Assembly (NCBI GenBank): GCA_030919125.1
Contig: CP121470.1
Span: 1,844,391 to 1,908,390 of the forward strand
Length of the DNA stretch: 64,000 nucleotides
Direction: 5' to 3'
From: Methanoregula sp. SKADARSKE-2
GTDB lineage: Archaea; Halobacteriota; Methanomicrobia; Methanomicrobiales; Methanospirillaceae
Shown here: positions 18,758 through 27,751 of the stretch, piece by piece
Numbering within the stretch: position 1 is the first letter of the stretch
Layout: each line of letters starts with the position of its first letter
Notes under the pieces: generated by a model
What the model was told of the DNA's origin: nothing
Databases searched by the model: none
The model's input: the letters and a program-made list of their open reading frames with translations, nothing else
Translations under genes and position numbers: made by a program

Positions 18758-20248
18758 GTGAATACGGAGGCCGCAGGGATCCTCGCTGCGTTTGTCATCT
18801 ATCTTGCAGCCATGGTTGCGATCGGCCTCTTTTACTGGAGGAAGACAACAACCGTGAGCCAGTTCATTCTCGGGAACCGGGAACTGGGGCGGTTTGTGGC
18901 AGCGCTCAGTGCAGAGGCATCTGATATGAGCGGGTGGCTCCTCATCGGGCTGCCTGGCCTTGCATATGCCAGCGGGATGCAGGCTGGCTGGGTAGCCATC
19001 GGACTCACCGCGGGAACTTACCTGAACTGGAAATATATCGCCCCCCGCATCCGGATCTACTCATCGCTTGCGGGAAACTCTCTCACGCTGCCGGAATTTT
19101 TCCGGAACCGGTTCTCTGACAAGTCAAACCTTATGGGAGCGGTCTGCGCAGCCTGCATTCTGTTCTTTTTTGTCATCTACACTTCAGCCCAGTTCGTTGC
19201 CGGAGGAAAACTTTTCTCCACGGTCTTCGGGATGGATTATTCAACAGCCCTCCTGTTCGGCACCCTGATCATCGTGGCGTATACCTTTACCGGGGGGTTC
19301 AAGGCGGTCTGTATAACCGACACGATCCAGGGGATCCTGATGTTCTTTGCCCTGCTCATCGTGCCGGTTACAGCGCTCTTCGTCCTTGGAGGGCCGGCGG
19401 CTTCCGGAAACGGCGTGCTCGCCAGTTTTAATCTTCTCCATCTCTTCACAAACCCTGATGGGAGTACTCTCCCCCTGCTTGCCATCGTCTCCTTTACTGC
19501 ATGGGGGCTTGGGTACTTCGGCCAGCCTCACATCCTTGTCCGGTTCATGGCGATCCGGGAGCCGGAGGAGATCCGGGATGCCCGCAGGATCGCGATGGTC
19601 TGGGTTATCATATCCCTCTCCGCAGCGATTGCAGTCGGGATCATCGGGCGTGCGTTTCTGAGCCAGCCCCTGGAAGGTCCGGCCGCGGAGACGATCTTCA
19701 TGGTGATGACCATGGACATGTTCACTGCGTTCCTTGCCGGACTCATCCTCTGTGGGATCCTCGCAGCGATCATGAGCACGGCATCCTCGATCCTGCTCGT
19801 CACGGCATCCGCCCTGTCGCAGGACGTCTATTTCCCGTTTCTCCGGCCACGGGCTGAGGATCGTGAGCTGCTCTGGGTGAGCCGGATCTCTGTCCTGCTC
19901 ATCGCGGGTTTCGCGCTCCTGCTGGGCTTGAGCCCCGAGAGTCGTGTCTTCTCAATTGTTGCGTACGCCTGGGCAGGGTTTGGGGCAGCCTTCGGCCCTG
20001 CGCTGATTGCCAGCCTCTTCTGGAAGCGCACGACACGGGAGGGCGTGCTTGCCGGCATCATAACCGGAGGACTCACCGTTATCCTCTGGAAATGGGCAGG
20101 TATCCCCGAAATTTATGAGATTATTCCGGGTTTCCTCCTGGCACTGTCTGCTATCTGGATTGTGAGCCGGGCAACCCCGGCACCGGACCCATCAGTGATG
20201 GCCATGTTTGAAGCCGCAGAGGACGAGACAAAAAAGATCGGCTCCTGA
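18758..20248 (+). CDS. putP: Sodium:solute symporter, PutP (proline) type
   Basis: 496 residues, about thirteen membrane helices. SAEASDMSGWLLIGLPG, the long helix YTSAQFVAGGKLFSTVFG, and GFGAAFGPALIASLFWKRTT mark the SSS family closest to PutP. It imports proline or a related osmolyte with sodium. The start is GTG at 18758 with a strong GGAGG just upstream. Probably co-transcribed with the MFS gene. Confidence 0.9.
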   Translation: MNTEAAGILAAFVIYLAAMVAIGLFYWRKTTTVSQFILGNRELGRFVAALSAEASDMSGWLLIGLPGLAYASGMQAGWVAIGLTAGTYLNWKYIAPRIRIYSSLAGNSLTLPEFFRNRFSDKSNLMGAVCAACILFFFVIYTSAQFVAGGKLFSTVFGMDYSTALLFGTLIIVAYTFTGGFKAVCITDTIQGILMFFALLIVPVTALFVLGGPAASGNGVLASFNLLHLFTNPDGSTLPLLAIVSFTAWGLGYFGQPHILVRFMAIREPEEIRDARRIAMVWVIISLSAAIAVGIIGRAFLSQPLEGPAAETIFMVMTMDMFTAFLAGLILCGILAAIMSTASSILLVTASALSQDVYFPFLRPRAEDRELLWVSRISVLLIAGFALLLGLSPESRVFSIVAYAWAGFGAAFGPALIASLFWKRTTREGVLAGIITGGLTVILWKWAGIPEIYEIIPGFLLALSAIWIVSRATPAPDPSVMAMFEAAEDETKKIGS

Positions 20249-20596
20249 TCCTCCCGTAAGAGACCATGGATCCCCGATCAGACTGTTTCACCCGGGGATC
20301 CGTGCAAAGAAACGGTACTGGCGGCCCGCTCGTTGCCGGCCACCGGCAGCGGAGGCGATCTTTTATGAACAGTTGCTTCTACCCGGGTCGGGATCTGGTT
20401 TCCACGAGATGGAAAGAGCAACTCACTCGTGTCCCATTCCCGGTGCATGCCAGATATTTTGTATCCGGAGAAGAAGAGCGCTGATACGCCCCGAGCACCG
20501 GAGCAATAAGGGACCTGGGAAAACCCCACGGGAGTTGTGCAAACGTAGGATCTGGCCAGCTAAAGCCCCTCAAAAAATTGAAGGTTCCCAAAAATT
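20249..20596. other. Intergenic, nothing seen
   Basis: About 350 bases between putP and the convergent BaiN-like gene. No supported coding frame, RNA or repeat; a short T-rich stretch near 20590 could end transcription. Confidence 0.4.
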
Positions 20597-21856
20597 TTAC
20601 CGGGATTTTTTATCCGGAGTTCGGGCCTTCTGGATAGTCCGGCCTGCCATAACACCGGTCGAGAATGCAGCCTGCAGATTGTATCCCCCGGTATCGCCAT
20701 CGAGATCCAGGACTTCACCGGCAAAATAGAGGCCGGGGATGAGCTTGGACTCCATGGTCTTCGGGTTTACCGTCTCCAGCGTTACCCCGCCCCGGGTCAC
20801 CATCGCGACCTTGTACCCGCCCGGGGCTTCAACGGTGAGGGGGAACGCGGTGTAGTTTGCGATCAGCTTCGCCCGCTGCCTTGCCGAAAGATGGGAGCAC
20901 CTGATATCGTCCGAAATCTCTGAGATGGCCAGCAATTTTCTGTTCAGCCGCTCCGGGATCGGGTACGCGGCAAGAAGGGTCCTGACCTGCCAGGTTCCAT
21001 TCTCCTGCACCCGTCTTGTGAGATCGTCATCGAACTCCTCGCGCTTCATAGTTCCGACAAACGAGAGCCTGACAATATCTCCAGAACGGATATCCCGGGA
21101 CGCATCGAGAATGCCGGGGCCGGAGAGACCAAGGTGGGTGAAAAGGACGTCCCCGACCCGGTCAGCAACTTTTTTCCCCTCCCTCCAGCAAGTGAACGGC
21201 AGTGCGTCAAATGACATCCCTGCGAGTGGGGCAAAGGGAAAGTTCCGGATGAGGAGCGGCGTAAGCGCAGGACCGGTCTCTGTTACCGGCTGGCCCAGCG
21301 ATTTCGCAAACCCAAACCCATCACCGGTCGATCCGGTCTGCGGGTATGACGAGCCTCCCGTTGCGAGAACAAGGATCGGAGAACGATAGGATGTAGTTGT
21401 CGTCATAACGCAGAAATCCTGCGAGGTCCGCGTTATACCGGTGACCGGTTCGCCGGTCCTGATCGCAACTCCCCGCTCTTTACAGAGCCGGATCAATATT
21501 TCCAGCACATCGGCGGAACTCCGGGTCTCCGGGAAGACCTTCCCGTTCTCCCCGGTCATCATCGAGAGCCCATGCTCACCGAAGAAGCGGAGGAGGTCCT
21601 GGTTCGTGAACGAGAGCAGGGCGGGTTTCAGGAATTTTCCATTCCTGCCGTACCGGGCGAAGAAATTATTGATATCCCCTGCATGGGTGATATTGCACTG
21701 GCCGGAACCGGAAAGGAGAAGCTTGGTCCCCGGGCCTCCCTTTTTTTCGAGAAGAAGGATCCGTGATTTCGGTGCGGCTGCTTGGATCGCGCAGGAAAGG
21801 CCTGCGGGTCCTGCCCCGACAATAATGACATCAAAAACTCTTTCGGTAATTTCCAT
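20597..21856 (-). CDS. BaiN/HI0933-family FAD-dependent oxidoreductase
   Basis: 419 residues. The N-terminal dinucleotide-binding motif is VIIVGAGPAGLSCAIQ, followed by the family signature GTKLLLSGSGQCNITHAG, and the C-terminal FAD site GEVLDLDGDTGGYNLQAAFSTG. This is the HI0933/YhiN/BaiN flavoprotein family. Biochemical roles are known for few members (for example a reductase in gut bile-acid metabolism), so the substrate here is unknown. Confidence 0.92.
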   Translation of the reverse strand: MEITERVFDVIIVGAGPAGLSCAIQAAAPKSRILLLEKKGGPGTKLLLSGSGQCNITHAGDINNFFARYGRNGKFLKPALLSFTNQDLLRFFGEHGLSMMTGENGKVFPETRSSADVLEILIRLCKERGVAIRTGEPVTGITRTSQDFCVMTTTTSYRSPILVLATGGSSYPQTGSTGDGFGFAKSLGQPVTETGPALTPLLIRNFPFAPLAGMSFDALPFTCWREGKKVADRVGDVLFTHLGLSGPGILDASRDIRSGDIVRLSFVGTMKREEFDDDLTRRVQENGTWQVRTLLAAYPIPERLNRKLLAISEISDDIRCSHLSARQRAKLIANYTAFPLTVEAPGGYKVAMVTRGGVTLETVNPKTMESKLIPGLYFAGEVLDLDGDTGGYNLQAAFSTGVMAGRTIQKARTPDKKSR

Positions 21857-22008
21857 GGAATTCGCATCTCCGGTACAATCGCCTCAATCGGCATTGAACC
21901 ATTCGACAACTTAACCGGAAAACCCCGGGATACAGATTCTCTCCGGATACTTTGGGAATTTTTGGGAAAAGAAGATCGAACCGGAGTCCGGAGAATGAAA
22001 GAATACCT

Positions 22009-22275
22009 TCACGCATTTTTCCGGAGGGCTTGTGAATAATGATGCCGCAATTCTTCGGTCTCCTCAGGGGTAAAATCTTTCTTCTTATTCGTAAGGAGGT
22101 GATTTTCCATCTGTTTTACGAGATGCTCGACTTCGTGGTGATCCCTCACATCAAGGTAGACCTGAACATTCCTGATCTCGTACGCATGTCCGCAACCCGG
22201 GCAGAGTTTCCACTGCTGGAACCGGTCAACATAGGCAAATTTTTTGCACATGGGACAACGGACGATAACGTACAT
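22009..22275 (-). CDS. Small zinc-ribbon protein, DUF1922-like
   Basis: 88 residues. It starts MYVIVRCPMCKKFAY and carries a second pair in CPGCGHAY, giving a four-Cys zinc ribbon, followed by a helical tail. This matches the archaeal DUF1922 pattern (small MYxIxRC proteins). Function unknown; nucleic-acid or protein binding is plausible. Confidence 0.8.
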   Translation of the reverse strand: MYVIVRCPMCKKFAYVDRFQQWKLCPGCGHAYEIRNVQVYLDVRDHHEVEHLVKQMENHLLTNKKKDFTPEETEELRHHYSQALRKNA

Positions 22276-22360
22276 CGCTATGAGGTGATGCGTGTTCGCA
22301 TCTTAAAAACGTATCTGAAAATTCCCGTCACATTGGCAGGAATTTTATAATAACTTTTTG

Positions 22361-22375
22361 CTCATGTTTTTCTGC
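22361..22375 (+). repeat. Target-site duplication, left copy (15 bp)
   Basis: CTCATGTTTTTCTGC directly abuts the left end of IS481 copy 1 and is repeated exactly at 23346-23360. A 15-bp duplication is within the range described for IS481 elements. Confidence 0.92.
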
Positions 22376-23345
22376 TGTCCTATCCCGAAATCATTTGACA
22401 TCAGATGTAAATACCGATTTGAGCAACTTATCGAATGGGGCTATCCAGAGGATCATTCAGCAATGTGTCAATGATAAACCCGTTGTTGAGATTGCCCGGT
22501 ATTTCCAGATTACCCGTCAACGAGTGTATCAGTTCATCAACCCGTTCAGAGAATCGGGGGAATATCCGGTACTCAGGCAATCTGGAAGAAAGCCCCAAGC
22601 CATCGATGATCGAGCAGAAGAGTTGATCCTCGCAACCTATCAATCCAACAACATTGGTCCAATCCATCTGGAGAAGAAGATTGAGGAAACACACGGGATC
22701 CATATCCCGCATAATCGAATCTATCGGGTATTGTTGAACCACGGTCTGGTGGAGATCAACATGAAAAAACGGCAACAGCGGAAATATGTTCGGTATGAAC
22801 ATACTCATTCCATGTCGATGGGGCAGGGAGACTGGAAAGAGTTCGAACTTAAAGGATCGAAGAAATGGCTGATCGCATTCATGGATGATTCATCCCGCCT
22901 CATCACCTGCTACGGGGTATTCGATTCTCCAACTACCGAGAACACTCTCACGGTGCTGAATCAGGGATTCCAGATGTAAGGTACGCCCCGCGAGATCCTC
23001 ACTGACAACAGTACACAATTCGTTTCAGCTCGGAACCGTGAATAGGCCCATCATAAATTCGGAGAGTTCCTTGTTCATCACAACATAAAACACATCCCAA
23101 CCAGGATAAAACACCCTCAAACGAACGGCAAAATTGAACGGTTCTTCGGAGAAGTCGAACGAAGGATCGCGAAGTTCGGTTCTGTCGATAAAATTCTTCA
23201 CTGGCACAATGTCATCAAACCTCACATGAGTGAGTCTCGATTTCGATGAACCTTATAACGCATTCTGGTACCGTCTACCCCAGGAGAGGATTCTGAAATA
23301 TGCGCAGAAATGGTTATATGTGTAAAATCAATTCGGGATATCACA
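22376..23345 (+). mobile_element. IS481-family element, copy 1 (970 bp)
   Basis: The ends TGTCCTATCCCGAA (left) and TTCGGGATATCACA (right) form imperfect inverted repeats beginning TGT, as in IS481. Boundaries were set by comparison with the inverted copy at 51430-52399, which is the same length, and by the perfect 15-bp flanking duplication. The duplication shows a simple insertion with no later rearrangement at this site. The insertion lies between the DUF1922-like gene and cofE. Confidence 0.95.
22395..23325 (+). pseudogene. IS481 transposase, inactivated (copy 1)
   Basis: TTG start at 22395. An N-terminal helix-turn-helix (VVEIARYFQITRQRVYQFI) is followed by an integrase core: GDWKEFEL, ILTDNSTQF, and NGKIERFFGEVERR supply the DDE residues. 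Three lesions are visible: an in-frame TAA at 22977-22979 after GFQM, an in-frame TAG at 23043-23045 before AHHKFGEF, and a 4-base tandem insertion (AGTGAGT) near 23228 that shifts the last segment (LDFDEPYNAFWYRLPQERIL). Copy 2 carries the same three. Confidence 0.92.
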
Positions 23346-23360
23346 CTCATGTTTTTCTGC
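23346..23360 (+). repeat. Target-site duplication, right copy (15 bp)
   Basis: Exact repeat of 22361-22375, directly after the right end of IS481 copy 1. Confidence 0.92.
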
Positions 23361-23429
23361 CATGGAAAAACCCGGCCGCGGTAGAAACGAAATCCCTATA
23401 TCGCCGGATCATCCCATAGAGATGTAATC

Positions 23430-24185
23430 ATGGAGAATATTCAGGTTATGGGGGTCAGCGGGATTCCCCTCATCCACAAAGGCGATGATTTGGCAGCTAT
23501 GATCTGCGAGCGGATCCCGCTGCAGGAGAAGGACATCATCTCCATCGCATCCACCATTGTTTCAAAAGCGAAGGGATATACAAGCCCTCTCTCCGGGTTC
23601 TCTCCCACAGAGCGGGCCCTCCGCCTTGCAGAACTCAACGGGGAAGATCCCCGGTTCGTCCAGGCAGTTCTTGAAGCATCAGCGGATATTATCATGGAGA
23701 CCCCGTTTATTTTATCCGAACTGGGATTCGGGCATATCGGCGTCCGGGCCGGGGTCGACCAGAGCAATATCGAGGATGACATGATCATCTTCCTCCCACC
23801 GGATCCGATGAAATCGGCCGAAGAACTGAAGGGGAAGATCCGGGAGATCACCGAAAAAGAGGTTGGGGTCATTATCACCGACACCTGCGGACGGTCGTTC
23901 CGGAGGGGCCAGACCGGTAACGCTATCGGGTGGAGCGGCTTTACCGCGATCCGCGATTTCCGGGGGGATAAGGATCTCTTCGGTCATGTGCTTAAGATCA
24001 CGGAAGAAGCGGTCGTGGACGAGATAGCAGGCTTTGCAAATTTTGTGATGGGCGAGAGCAATAATGGTGTCCCGGCAGTCATCTTCCGCAATTGCCCGGT
24101 ATGGACCGGGCACAATGATCTCTACTTTTCAAAAGAAGAGGATATCACCCGGAGGGCGCTTATCCGGGAGTGCCGCGAAGACTAG
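23430..24185 (+). CDS. cofE: Coenzyme F420-0:L-glutamate ligase
   Basis: Adds L-glutamates to F420-0 using GTP, the last steps of F420 synthesis, the hydride carrier of methanogenesis. 251 residues. It starts with VMGVSGIPLIHKGDDLA, contains IISIASTIVSKAKG, and the metal/nucleotide region ITDTCGRSFRRGQTGNAIGWSG. It begins 70 bases after the IS481 target duplication, so its promoter may have been affected by that insertion. Confidence 0.96.
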   Translation: MENIQVMGVSGIPLIHKGDDLAAMICERIPLQEKDIISIASTIVSKAKGYTSPLSGFSPTERALRLAELNGEDPRFVQAVLEASADIIMETPFILSELGFGHIGVRAGVDQSNIEDDMIIFLPPDPMKSAEELKGKIREITEKEVGVIITDTCGRSFRRGQTGNAIGWSGFTAIRDFRGDKDLFGHVLKITEEAVVDEIAGFANFVMGESNNGVPAVIFRNCPVWTGHNDLYFSKEEDITRRALIRECRED

Positions 24186-25135
24186 ACTCCGGGCGGGCCC
24201 TTTCCGCTCGAGAATATGAGAACAGCATCCCACAGGATGGACTTCCTAAAGGGTGCGTATTGTGCCCCGGCACGCATCTCATCTGGCCGGATTGGTTCTG
24301 GGAACTTTTTATCTTACGCCGGAGTCAAGGACGCGGTAAAAGCGGGGTACGCTATTACGCTCTGTTATGTCATGTCCCTTTGCAAGCTTCAGGCAGGCGG
24401 GGTCTCGCCGGTTCCGGGAAATATCCGTCTATGGATCAGCTGGATTTGGACGAAAATCCGGGGAATATGTTATCGCTTGCGATCAGACCGGCAAATTTCG
24501 GTCATTTTGGATCTCATCATATTTCCGGCCTATCACCCCAGGTTCCGGCCATCCCAATCCCCGGAGCTGGAATGAATATCCCCGATTTTTTCGGCAGTTT
24601 CCCCCTTGCGAGGCAGAAATTTGTTCCAAAGCCGAACCTCCCTCCGGGAAGATGAGATCCTCTGGGTGAAACTCTCCTCAACAGGGACGCCCGCTACGTC
24701 AACAGGAGAAGTGACGTGCGTTTCGGGCAGAGACCTCCGGCATCGTATCGACCGGCACTGATTGCTCGCGGTTCTGTTCGCATGGTCTGTCCAAGGCCTC
24801 TTGGGGGACCGGGGTGATCACGGGACCTGATCGGTGCTCATGCACATGTTCCCTGAGGCGGATACTCCAGCGGGCAATTCCTATTGATACTAACCGTGCC
24901 TGGTGCAGCCGGAAACGTTAACCCCCCTTGTCACTTCCGAATCGATCACCGTATGATCCGCCTCAATGCGCGGAGTACGTTCCGGGCTGACCCGGTCGTT
25001 GGCAAACGACAACCCGGTAAGCCATGAGAGGATTACGGGAGGGAATGGAATGAATTCACTTGAACCCCGCGATCGTTTTATCTCGTTCCGATTCCAACCC
25101 GGTGCGATGACCCTGCCGTTGGCCCCCCCCTGAAT
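24186..25135. other. 950-base gap, no supported gene
   Basis: Between cofE and the broken dedA. Several overlapping short frames on both strands, none with a recognisable motif or a good start. Possibly decayed sequence. Confidence 0.35.
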
Positions 25136-25782
25136 ATGGTTCTCCATTTCGATACCTCTCTCCCGCTCATCATCTAGGAATTCAGCATCCTGACGTACAT
25201 CATCCTGTTCGTCATCCTGTTCTGTGAGACCGGTCTTGTCGTGACCCCGTACCTTCCCGGCGATTCTCTCCTCTTCGCGGCTGGAGCGCTCGCCGGTGCT
25301 GGCCTTCTCGACATAGGGATTCTTCTCGCCGTACTTATCCTTGCAGCAATCCTTGGCGATACCGTAAACTACTGGATCGGGCAGACGTTCGAGATGAGAA
25401 TTTTAACATGGCGGTTTTCCTTCGTCAAAAGAGAACATCTGGATAAGACCCGTGAGTACTTCGAAAAATACGGCGGGGTCACCATCGTTCTCGGACGGTT
25501 CATGCCGTTCATCAGGACATTTGCTCCGTTCCTTGCAGGGATCGGAAAGATGCGCTACTCCTGGTTCCTGGGATACAATGTCATGGGGGGATCGTATGGG
25601 TGGGCACATTCCTGATGGCCGGGTTCCTGGTGGGAAATTTCCCTCTCGTGAAGCAGAATTTCTCCCTGATCATCACCGCCATTATCGGCCTCTCGGTCCT
25701 TGCCTTTCTCCCGATCTTTTTCAAGCTCATGCGGTCCGTCAGATCCCACCCTCCGGCCGAAGAGAGAGAACGGGACGGATAA
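25136..25782 (+). pseudogene. DedA-family membrane protein, nonsense and frameshift
   Basis: The translation from ATG 25136 reads NMVLHFDTSLPLII, hits an in-frame TAG at 25175-25177 (probably from CAG), then continues as a classic DedA protein: FCETGLVVTPYLPGDSLLFAAGAL, EYFEKYGGVTIVLGRFMPFIRTFAPFLAGIG. At the G6 run 25585-25590 the frame shifts, and the last helix (TFLMAGFLVGNFPLVKQNFS...) follows in another frame to 25782. DedA proteins are lipid or small-ion membrane carriers. Two independent lesions favour a real pseudogene; one could be a sequencing error. Confidence 0.85.
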
Positions 25783-26360
25783 CCCCCAAAAAAATTCCCA
25801 CCTTCCCTCCTCCCGCCGCGCACGATAATCCCCCCCGTTCCTCCTGACCAGGCCGGGACGCGAGAGGATGACCCTGTTCGACGCGATATTGCCGCAAGGG
25901 TGAAGAAAGCGTCTTTGGTAAAGGCCTGCCGGGATACTCGGACGCGAAAGGGGCCGTACCCCTTCCTCGAAATTTGTCGCGATGCCGCAGAGCCCTCTGG
26001 GTATAATAGTGTAGTGATAAAGGGCTTCGGGATCTCTCCTCCAACAGCCCGACACCGGGTCAGCGGTGCCATCCCCACCGGTTTTGAGCTCGATACCATC
26101 CATATGCGAGGGGGAAAAAGATCCCTGCTCAGGGAAAAGTATCGCAAAGACCAGGCTGCTATTTATCTCTTTTTCAGAGACTCTTGGATCCGGGAGATCC
26201 CGATCCTCTTTTCACGGACCGGAGCAGGAGTCCGGAGCGAGGATTCCTCTCTGACCGTTGCCTCAGGCCTCCACTTGACAAAAGATCCAAGGCTGTACAG
26301 AAATAGCGGTGAAAGCATATTGCTGGGAAGAGCAAAACAAGAGACTACGAATGTGGTACC
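25783..26360. other. 580-base gap, nothing seen
   Basis: Between broken dedA and the PH-like membrane protein. Only conflicting short frames on both strands. A TATA-like element for the next gene is not obvious. Confidence 0.35.
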
Positions 26361-27413
26361 ATGGGTAACCCCTACCTGAACCCCAATGAGGCCATCATCC
26401 TTGCAACCCACAGGGTTGTGGTGAAAGCCGTCTCCTCGGATCTGATCCTGACCAACCAGCGTCTCCTTATGGTTGACAGCCAGAACTCCCGGTTTATTCC
26501 GGTGACCATCCCCCTTTCGGCAATTGAGGTGGTCATGGGTGCGGAGAGCAGGACAGGAGAACCGGAAATAACCCTGTCAATCGCCCCGCCAGGAGAGGAT
26601 GAAGCAGCCCAGAGGCTCCCCCTCACCTTCTCCCAGTGGGAAGGAGAGGAGCGGATGGACGAGCGCGATGACTGGCTGGAGAGACTTAAAGAACAGATTC
26701 TCCTGGCCCAAAAAGAGGCGCAAATGCCGGTAATAGTATCGGTCGGGGGGGCCAGTCCTCCTCCGGTCGCGCCGGTCACTCCCCCGGAATCGGTTGTTTC
26801 TTTAAGTCCTGCGATCTCCGGGCCGGAGAGAGTCACCTGTCCTTTATCCGGGGGGTTCCCTTGGCCGGCTCTCGAAAAACCCCGGCGTTCACCGGTCTTT
26901 GTCGTGGGTGCAATCGGGCTTCTTGCTCTGGTGATCGCGGGGGCGATCCTCGTTCTCCCACCCCTTCTTCTCGGAAACGTCCCCGGGCAGGGAGACCCTG
27001 CCTTGAGATTGACACCAACAACACCGATGACGCCAAATCCGACCCTCACCCCCATAATAACCCTCTCGCCGACACCTTTACCGACACCGGAAGTCTCCCT
27101 GCATACAACTCCCGCTGCGCCGCACTACGTCCCCCCCCCCAAGACAGGTGTCTGGGTCCATGTCAACTATAGCGGGAATTATACCATCTCGTACGGTACT
27201 CCCGGGAGAATGCAAGCGGTCACCAGCATGGGGGAGCAGATCTATAACATACCGGCGGTGAACGATATGGTTGAAGCAGAGATCCTGAAGAGCGATTCCT
27301 CGGGGAATCTCCTCACCGTTGAGGTGTACAAGAACGGAAAAGTCGTCGGAAGCAAAACCACTTCAGCGCCTCAGGGCTATATCGATCTTCATGTAAATCT
27401 TGCAGAGAGGTAA
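26361..27413 (+). CDS. PH-like domain/TM/ectodomain protein, unknown
   Basis: 350 residues. Residues 1-115 resemble a bacterial-type PH domain (IILATHRVVVKAVSSDLILTNQRLLMV). A Pro/Val-rich linker, one membrane helix (VFVVGAIGLLALVIAGAILVL), and a Pro/Thr stalk (TPTTPMTPNPTLTPI) follow. The C-terminal 85 residues form a beta-rich module (VWVHVNYSGNYTISYGTPGR). The layout puts the PH-like part in the cytoplasm and the beta module outside, suggesting a link between inner membrane face and envelope. I do not recognise a named family. Confidence 0.75.
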   Translation: MGNPYLNPNEAIILATHRVVVKAVSSDLILTNQRLLMVDSQNSRFIPVTIPLSAIEVVMGAESRTGEPEITLSIAPPGEDEAAQRLPLTFSQWEGEERMDERDDWLERLKEQILLAQKEAQMPVIVSVGGASPPPVAPVTPPESVVSLSPAISGPERVTCPLSGGFPWPALEKPRRSPVFVVGAIGLLALVIAGAILVLPPLLLGNVPGQGDPALRLTPTTPMTPNPTLTPIITLSPTPLPTPEVSLHTTPAAPHYVPPPKTGVWVHVNYSGNYTISYGTPGRMQAVTSMGEQIYNIPAVNDMVEAEILKSDSSGNLLTVEVYKNGKVVGSKTTSAPQGYIDLHVNLAER

Positions 27414-27544
27414 GGGCGGTTCTCTAGATAGCGCACCGATGGTAACCATTCCTTTTTTTTGAGTTAGTAAACGCAAAAACCGCGCTGGTAAAGAGGAAGC
27501 CTTACCGGATCACCGGAGTAAAAAAAGCAGGGTTATAAAAATAT

Positions 27545-27718
27545 TTATTGAACGTGTTTGCCGTAAAGAATATTAAGAAGCAAGATGACAATCCCGATAG
27601 CTGCCGCAACTGCCATTACCGTGGCGGGACTGATGTGTATCGCCCGGCGATCCTCACTCTCGTAATAGTTAACGAGACCTGCTGATGATAATAATCTTCC
27701 ACCCTGTTTCTTTGCCAT
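27545..27718 (-). CDS. secG: Preprotein translocase subunit SecG (Sec61-beta)
   Basis: A 57-residue protein. It starts MAKKQGGRLLSSAGLVNYYE, the conserved cytosolic part of archaeal Sec61-beta, and ends in a single membrane helix (TVMAVAAAIGIVILLLNIL). It is the small tail-anchored subunit of the SecYE channel. It is transcribed divergently from the amidohydrolase at 27752; the 33-base spacer TTTTTCAACATATAAATAAATG holds a TATA-like sequence. Confidence 0.93.
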   Translation of the reverse strand: MAKKQGGRLLSSAGLVNYYESEDRRAIHISPATVMAVAAAIGIVILLLNILYGKHVQ

Positions 27719-27751
27719 GGGAACATATTTCGTTTTTCAACATATAAATAA

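Noticed and set aside
22977..23045. Stops in the IS481 transposase as programmed readthrough or pyrrolysine
   Set aside because: One is TAA, the other TAG, and a 4-base insertion follows; together they indicate a dead gene.
23025..23225. Small minus-strand frame, repeated at 51550-51750 on the plus strand
   Set aside because: Antisense shadow inside both IS481 copies; repeated only because the element is.
24186..25135. Possible genes in the gap before dedA
   Set aside because: Open frames on both strands overlap, lack starts and motifs, and contradict each other.
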